A DNA stretch of 64,000 nt from Ramlibacter sp. (GTDB lineage Bacteria > Pseudomonadota > Gammaproteobacteria > Burkholderiales > Burkholderiaceae_C): positions 1 to 64,000 of the forward strand of contig NZ_JAQGNQ010000072.1 in assembly GCF_028291745.1 (NCBI RefSeq). Reading direction: 5' to 3'. The translations under genes were made by a program, and so were the position numbers. Shown here one piece after another: positions 60,184-64,000 of this stretch (positions are counted from its first letter, which is position 1; each line of letters begins with the position of its first letter). The notes beneath the pieces are model-generated. The model did not search any database, was not told the origin of the DNA, and saw only the letters and a list, made by a program, of their open reading frames with translations.

Positions 60184-61271
60184 CGAATCATCTCCTGCAA
60201 GGCCTGTTCGACCAGCGCGGGCGCGATCAGCCAGCCGTGGCGGAACAGGCCGTTGATGCGCGTGAGGCCCGCCTGCACCTCCAGCAGTGGCAGGTTGTCG
60301 GGCAGGGCCGGGCGCAGGTTGCTTTCGCTGTGCACGACGCGCGCTTCGGCCAGCTCGGGCAGCACGCTGTGCGCCGCCGCCAGGAGTTCGACCGTGCTGC
60401 GCAGGGACACCGGCGAGCGATCCTCGCTCTCGATTTCGCTGGCGCCCACCACCACCAGGTCGGGCGCGCGCGGCACCAGGTAGACCCGATGCCGCGGATG
60501 CAGCAGGCGCAAGGGCCGCGTGAGCTGCAGGCCCGGAGCCTGCAGCCAGAAGATCTCCCCGCGCACTCCGCGCACCGGCAACTGCGGCCGCGCGCCGGTG
60601 CCGCGCACGTCGAACACGTGGTCGAAGCGCTGCTCGCCGCCGCCCAGCCGCAGCACGCCGGCATCGATCGCGTCCACCGTGTGACCCCAGTGCCAGTGCA
60701 CGCCCGGCACGGCGGCCAGCGCCTGCATCGCCTGCACGGTGTGGATGCGGCCTTCGTGGGGGAGCAGCCAGGCGTGGGCGGGGCCGCGGATCGACGGCTC
60801 CAGGTCGCGCAGTTGTTCGGCCGTGATCTTCGTAGGCTGGGCTTCGCGCCAGCGAACCCCAGCATCGGCCGTGGAGAGAGCGCTGCGCGCATCGCTGGGG
60901 TGCCTCTCGGCAGCCCAGCCTACGGAAGACAGCTTGGAGGACAGCAGGTCGACGGTCCGGGCCGCCGCCCCCTCATCGCCCCGATGCGCCAGCAGCAAAC
61001 TGCCATCGAAGCGGCACTCCACCGGCAGCGGCAGTTGCGCCAGGAGGGCCGGCCACAGCTCCATGGTCCGCAGTCCCAGGCGGAACACGTTCTCGTCGGC
61101 GCACTCCAGTTCCGCCACCGGACTCAGCATGCCGGCGGCTGTCCAGCCCGCAGCGCCCCGCGCCTCGGCGTGCGCCGCGGGATCGAACACGTGCACCTCG
61201 TGCCCGGCGCGCGCGAGCTGGCCCGCGGCCAGGCGCCCGAGCAGGCCGGCACCGGCAATGCCGATCTTCAT
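60180..61271 (-). CDS. thiO: Glycine oxidase ThiO (with an in-frame repeat insertion)
   Basis: ThiO oxidises glycine to the imine used by ThiG. The 363-residue flavoprotein has the FAD motif [62 protein letters not shown] and the C-terminal [14 protein letters not shown]. Residues about 116-148 ([20 protein letters not shown] then [11 protein letters not shown]) come from a 94-bp palindromic element inserted in frame. The gene still reads through, so the protein may be active. It is the first gene of thiO-thiS-thiG behind a TPP riboswitch. Confidence 0.9.
   Translation of the reverse strand: MKIGIAGAGLLGRLAAGQLARAGHEVHVFDPAAHAEARGAAGWTAAGMLSPVAELECADENVFRLGLRTMELWPALLAQLPLPVECRFDGSLLLAHRGDEGAAARTVDLLSSKLSSVGWAAERHPSDARSALSTADAGVRWREAQPTKITAEQLRDLEPSIRGPAHAWLLPHEGRIHTVQAMQALAAVPGVHWHWGHTVDAIDAGVLRLGGGEQRFDHVFDVRGTGARPQLPVRGVRGEIFWLQAPGLQLTRPLRLLHPRHRVYLVPRAPDLVVVGASEIESEDRSPVSLRSTVELLAAAHSVLPELAEARVVHSESNLRPALPDNLPLLEVQAGLTRINGLFRHGWLIAPALVEQALQEMIR
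60831..60924. repeat. Palindromic element inserted inside thiO
   Basis: CGTAGGCTGGGCT (60831-60843) and its exact complement AGCCCAGCCTACG (60912-60924) bound a 94-bp element. Inside are further mirrored parts, CCCCAGC (60857-60863) and GCTGGGG (60894-60900). Dispersed elements with GTAGGCTGGGC-type ends are common in proteobacterial intergenic DNA; here it lies in a coding region. Confidence 0.85.
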
Positions 61272-61387
61272 CGGCCCGGGCGCGGCGAGGTGGGTGAGCT
61301 GAGGAGAAACTTCATGCGGCCATCCCTTCGATCAACATCGTGGCTCCGAGGGATGGCGGGACTGCGGCCCGTGGAGAGGCCTGGCCC

Positions 61388-61486
61388 GACAGCTCTTCTT
61401 ACGCCGGTGCGAACCGGTTCAAGTTCACGGGTTTGGTGTGGCCATCTCAGCGAAGCGGCACGTGCCGCCCGCACCCCGGAGCGAAG
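61388..61486 (-). ncRNA. TPP riboswitch (thi box)
   Basis: On the minus strand the leader reads GGGGTGCGGG then CGCTGAGATGGCCAC, AACCCGTGAACTTGAACCGG and TTCGCACCGGCGTAAGAAGA. These are the conserved CUGAGA, ACCUGA-like and GCGnAGGGA-like parts of the thiamine pyrophosphate riboswitch. It lies about 115 bp upstream of thiO and should switch off thiO-thiS-thiG when TPP is plentiful. Confidence 0.9.
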
Positions 61487-61490
61487 ACAA

Positions 61491-61496
61491 AGTATA
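61491..61496 (-). promoter_or_regulatory. Candidate -10 box of the thi operon
   Basis: TATACT on the minus strand lies so that transcription would begin close to the 5' end of the TPP riboswitch. The -35 region is poor, which is common in GC-rich hosts. Confidence 0.45.
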
Positions 61497-61538
61497 GCGG
61501 TGGCACGCTGCCGCGGCACGGGCACCCTCGAGTCCGCC

Positions 61539-61554
61539 GACAGCTCCAGCTGTC
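61539..61554. repeat. Perfect short palindrome upstream of the second molybdenum-hydroxylase operon
   Basis: GACAGCT-CC-AGCTGTC is a perfect seven-base inverted repeat in the divergent gap between the thi operon and the FeS-subunit gene. It may be an operator; nothing in the window shows which regulator would use it. Confidence 0.45.
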
Positions 61555-61640
61555 AATAAGGGGCGGCACCGGAACCCCGTCGCCGCGGATGCTCCATCAT
61601 TCGCTCTCGGTCCCGCCCCCGCGGGACGGGAAGGATGGCG

Positions 61641-62117
61641 ATGGAGACGACGAGGTTGCGGCTGCGCATCAACGGCAGCGAGCGTGAGGTCAGCGCCGAC
61701 GAGAACGTGCCGCTGCTCGATGTGTTGCGCGAGGCCTGCGGCCTCAAGGGCACGCGCTTCGGCTGCGGCGTCGGTGAGTGCGGCGCCTGTCACGTGCTGG
61801 TCGACGGCGTCTCCACCCCGGCGTGCGATACGCCCGCGTGGACCGCGCAGGGCAAGGAGATCGTGACGGTCGAAGGGCTGGCCCGCAATGGCCAGCCCGG
61901 TGCCTTGCAGCAGGCCTTCCTGGAAGAACAGGCCGGCCAGTGCGGCTACTGTCTCTCCGGCATCCTGGCCACGGCCAGCGCGCTGCTCGCACGCGTGCCG
62001 CATCCCGACGAACAGCAGGTGCGCACCGCGCTCGACGGCCATCTGTGCCGCTGCGGCGCCCACAACCGCATCGTCCGCGCGATCCTGCGCGCCAGCAAGG
62101 CGGGGGGACAGGCATGA
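61641..62117 (+). CDS. [2Fe-2S] subunit of a molybdenum hydroxylase (IorA/NicA type)
   Basis: The 158-residue protein carries both clusters: FGCGVGECGACHVLVDG with a fourth Cys in TPACD, and GQCGYCLSGI with LCRCGAHNRI. The form CGAHNR in place of CTGYR is typical of two-component isoquinoline-oxidoreductase or nicotinate-dehydrogenase-like enzymes, which lack a FAD subunit and pass electrons to cytochrome. GGGAAGGA lies five bases before the ATG at 61641; the ATG at 61635 sits inside this site and is less likely. The stop overlaps the next gene by four bases. Confidence 0.87.
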   Translation: METTRLRLRINGSEREVSADENVPLLDVLREACGLKGTRFGCGVGECGACHVLVDGVSTPACDTPAWTAQGKEIVTVEGLARNGQPGALQQAFLEEQAGQCGYCLSGILATASALLARVPHPDEQQVRTALDGHLCRCGAHNRIVRAILRASKAGGQA

Positions 62118-64000
62118 ACGGCGAACTCTCGGTCAGCCTCAAGGCCAATCCGCAGCTCGGACAGTGGCTCGCCATCCTGCGCGAAGGCCGCGTGGAAGTG
62201 CGCAGCGGCAAGGTGGAACTGGGGCAGGGCATCACCACCGCGCTGGCCCAGATCGTCGCCGAGGAACTCGATGTCTCGGTCGACCGCATCGTCATGCTGC
62301 GGGCCACCACCGCCGGCGCGCCCAACGAGGGCTTCACCTCGGGCAGCCTGTCGGTGCAGGACTCGGGCGGCGCGCTGCGCCAGGTCTGCGCCGAAGCGCG
62401 CGACCTCTACCTGCGGCAGGCTGCGCGCCGTCTCGAGGTCGCCCCGCAGGATCTGGAAGTGATCGACGGCGAGATCCGCGTGCGCGGCGCGCCGGACGTG
62501 CGCACCAGCTATTGGGAGCTCGCCGATCCCGCACTGCTGCAGCGCGCCGCGACCGGCGAGGTTGCGCCCAAGCCGGCACGCGAGGACGGATCCTTCGAAT
62601 CGCCGCTGCGCCTGGACCTGCCCGACAAGCTGCTCGGACGCGCGACCTTCCTGCACGACCTGGAGCTGCCCGGCATGCTGCACGCGCGAGTCGCCCATCC
62701 GCCTTCGCCGTCGGCGGAGTTGCTGCAAGTCGATGCGGCCAGCGTCGAGGCCTTGCCCGGCGTGGTGCGCGTCGTGCGGCGCGGTGGCTTCCTGGCCGTG
62801 ATCGCCGAAACCGAATTGCAGGCGACCCGCGCCCTGCGCAAGCTCAAGGCGGCGGCGCAATGGCGCGAGCGGGAGTCGCTGCCCGACGTGAACGACCTGC
62901 CCGCCTTCCTGCGCGCGCAGCCGGCCGAGACGACGGTGGTCGCGCAGCAGGGCCAGGCCGGCGCCGTGCCCGCCGGGCGCAGCTTTGCTGCGAGCTATGC
63001 GCGTCCCTACATCGCGCATGCGGCTATCGGTCCGTCCTGCGGAGTCGCCCGCTTCGACGGCCAGCGGCTCGAGGTGTGGACCCATGCGCAAGGCGTCTAC
63101 CCGATGCAGCGCGAGCTCGCACTGTTGCTGTCGCTGCCGGCGGATGCGATCACCGTGTCGCACATGCAGGGCGCGGGCTGCTACGGGCACAACGGCGCCG
63201 ACGATGCGGCGGCCGATGCCGCCGTGATCGCCTGCGAAGCCCCCGGCCGGCCGGTGCGCCTGCTGTGGACGCGCGAAGACGAAATGAGCTGCGCGCCCTT
63301 CGGCGCCGCGATGGCGGTCGACGTGCGGGCGAGTGTCGATGAGGACGGGCGCATCGTGGACTGGCAGCACGAGATCTGGTCCAACGGCCACAGCATGCGG
63401 CCCGGCCGCTTGCCGGTGCCCGTGTTCCATGCCGCCCCGATGATCGGCTTCGAGCCGCAGGTGGCGATCAACGTGCCGATTGCCTCCGGCGCCGGGGCCG
63501 AGCGCAACTCGGTGCCGACCTACGACTTCCCGCGCCTGCAGGTGGTGAATCACCGGCTGCTGACGATGCCCTTGCGGACTTCCTCGCTGCGTTCGCTGGG
63601 GGCGCACTGCAACGTGTTCGCGGCCGAATCGATGATGGACGAGATCGCCACCGAGCTGGGCGTTGATCCGCTCGACTTCCGGCTGCGCCACCTGCGCGAT
63701 CCGCGCGGCATCGCGGTGCTGGAGAAGGTGGCGCAGATGTGTGACTGGCGGGCACGCCCGCAGCGCGAAGGCGAGGGCATGGGCATTGCCTTCGCGCGCT
63801 ACAAGAACAGCGGCGCCTGGTGCGCCGCGGTGGCGCAGGTGCAAGCGCACGAAGACATCCGCGTGCGGCGCATCTGGCTGGCGGTGGACGTGGGCCGCGT
63901 GGTCAACGCGGACGGCGTGATCAACCAGGTGGAGGGCGGCGCGATCCAGACCGTGAGCTGGTGCCTGAAGGAGGCGGTTCAGTTCGATCGCACGCGCGTC
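62114..64000 (+). CDS. Molybdenum-binding subunit of a two-component hydroxylase (IorB/NicB type), runs off the window
   Basis: The visible 629 residues start MNGELSVSLKANPQLGQWLA. The first 100 residues carry KVELGQGITTALAQIVAEEL and TSGSLSVQDSGGALRQVCAE, motifs found in the second half of ordinary xanthine dehydrogenases. The hammerhead domain follows (LLGRATFLHDLELPGMLHAR), then QGAGCYGHNGADDAAADAAV and RTSSLRSLGAHCNVFAAESM. This rearranged order is characteristic of NicB/IorB-like proteins. The catalytic Glu near the C-terminus is beyond the window. Substrate probably an N-heteroaromatic or aldehyde. Confidence 0.85.
   Translation, partial: MNGELSVSLKANPQLGQWLAILREGRVEVRSGKVELGQGITTALAQIVAEELDVSVDRIVMLRATTAGAPNEGFTSGSLSVQDSGGALRQVCAEARDLYLRQAARRLEVAPQDLEVIDGEIRVRGAPDVRTSYWELADPALLQRAATGEVAPKPAREDGSFESPLRLDLPDKLLGRATFLHDLELPGMLHARVAHPPSPSAELLQVDAASVEALPGVVRVVRRGGFLAVIAETELQATRALRKLKAAAQWRERESLPDVNDLPAFLRAQPAETTVVAQQGQAGAVPAGRSFAASYARPYIAHAAIGPSCGVARFDGQRLEVWTHAQGVYPMQRELALLLSLPADAITVSHMQGAGCYGHNGADDAAADAAVIACEAPGRPVRLLWTREDEMSCAPFGAAMAVDVRASVDEDGRIVDWQHEIWSNGHSMRPGRLPVPVFHAAPMIGFEPQVAINVPIASGAGAERNSVPTYDFPRLQVVNHRLLTMPLRTSSLRSLGAHCNVFAAESMMDEIATELGVDPLDFRLRHLRDPRGIAVLEKVAQMCDWRARPQREGEGMGIAFARYKNSGAWCAAVAQVQAHEDIRVRRIWLAVDVGRVVNADGVINQVEGGAIQTVSWCLKEAVQFDRTRV

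Overview
The window looks like a chromosomal segment of a high-GC betaproteobacterium, most likely Burkholderiales and close to Comamonadaceae. The evidence is the very high third-position GC, the yicC-gmk-rpoZ-spoT-greB neighbourhood, the kinase-phosphatase-rph-rdgB-hemW run and the abundance of ABC transporters. No rRNA, tRNA or CRISPR array was seen.

Region 1, about 1-6.7 kb, is a graveyard of mobile DNA. It holds the end of an IS5-family element, a frameshifted membrane-protein gene, a RES-domain gene cut by an IS3-family fragment, a ParB-like remnant, a mobilisation pair (MobC-like protein and MOBP-type relaxase) with a nic-like site upstream, an intact AbiE toxin-antitoxin pair, and the 3' end of a tyrosine integrase next to the first ordinary gene.

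Region 2, about 6.7-33 kb, is metabolic and transport DNA. It starts with a ytfQRT-yjfF-type sugar importer followed by a DUF1080 lipoprotein. Next come a NodB-type deacetylase and a polar-amino-acid-type importer operon that ends in a DUF1989 protein and an SDR. Two tandem FCD/GntR regulators follow, sharing a GGGATCCC-centred motif upstream. They lead into a molybdenum-hydroxylase operon (metallohydrolase, Mo, FAD and FeS subunits, CoxG-like, DUF1116/AllG-like). Last is an operon with a sigma-54-like promoter and a ykkC-family leader that matches the guanidine-I riboswitch. It encodes a Tau/Ssu-type importer, a membrane fatty-acid-desaturase-like enzyme, an isochorismatase-like hydrolase, a metallo-beta-lactamase-fold hydrolase and a protein of unknown family. 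Read together, region 2 looks like a nitrogen-controlled system for importing and breaking down guanidine or a guanidine/urea-like N-compound. This is the best candidate for an undescribed system.

Region 3, about 33-64 kb, is mostly core genes: trehalose/glycogen enzymes (treZ and a debranching enzyme), topoisomerase IB, a CvpA-CAP fusion, greB, spoT, rpoZ, gmk, yicC, a Ser/Thr kinase-phosphatase pair, rph, rdgB, hemW, a DUF5666-DUF6502-DUF5666 cluster, an FAH-family enzyme, exonuclease III and a thiOSG operon behind a TPP riboswitch. The right edge carries the start of a second molybdenum-hydroxylase operon. Five copies of a palindromic intergenic repeat occur only in this region, mostly in gaps between convergent genes. 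A different palindromic element sits in frame inside thiO.
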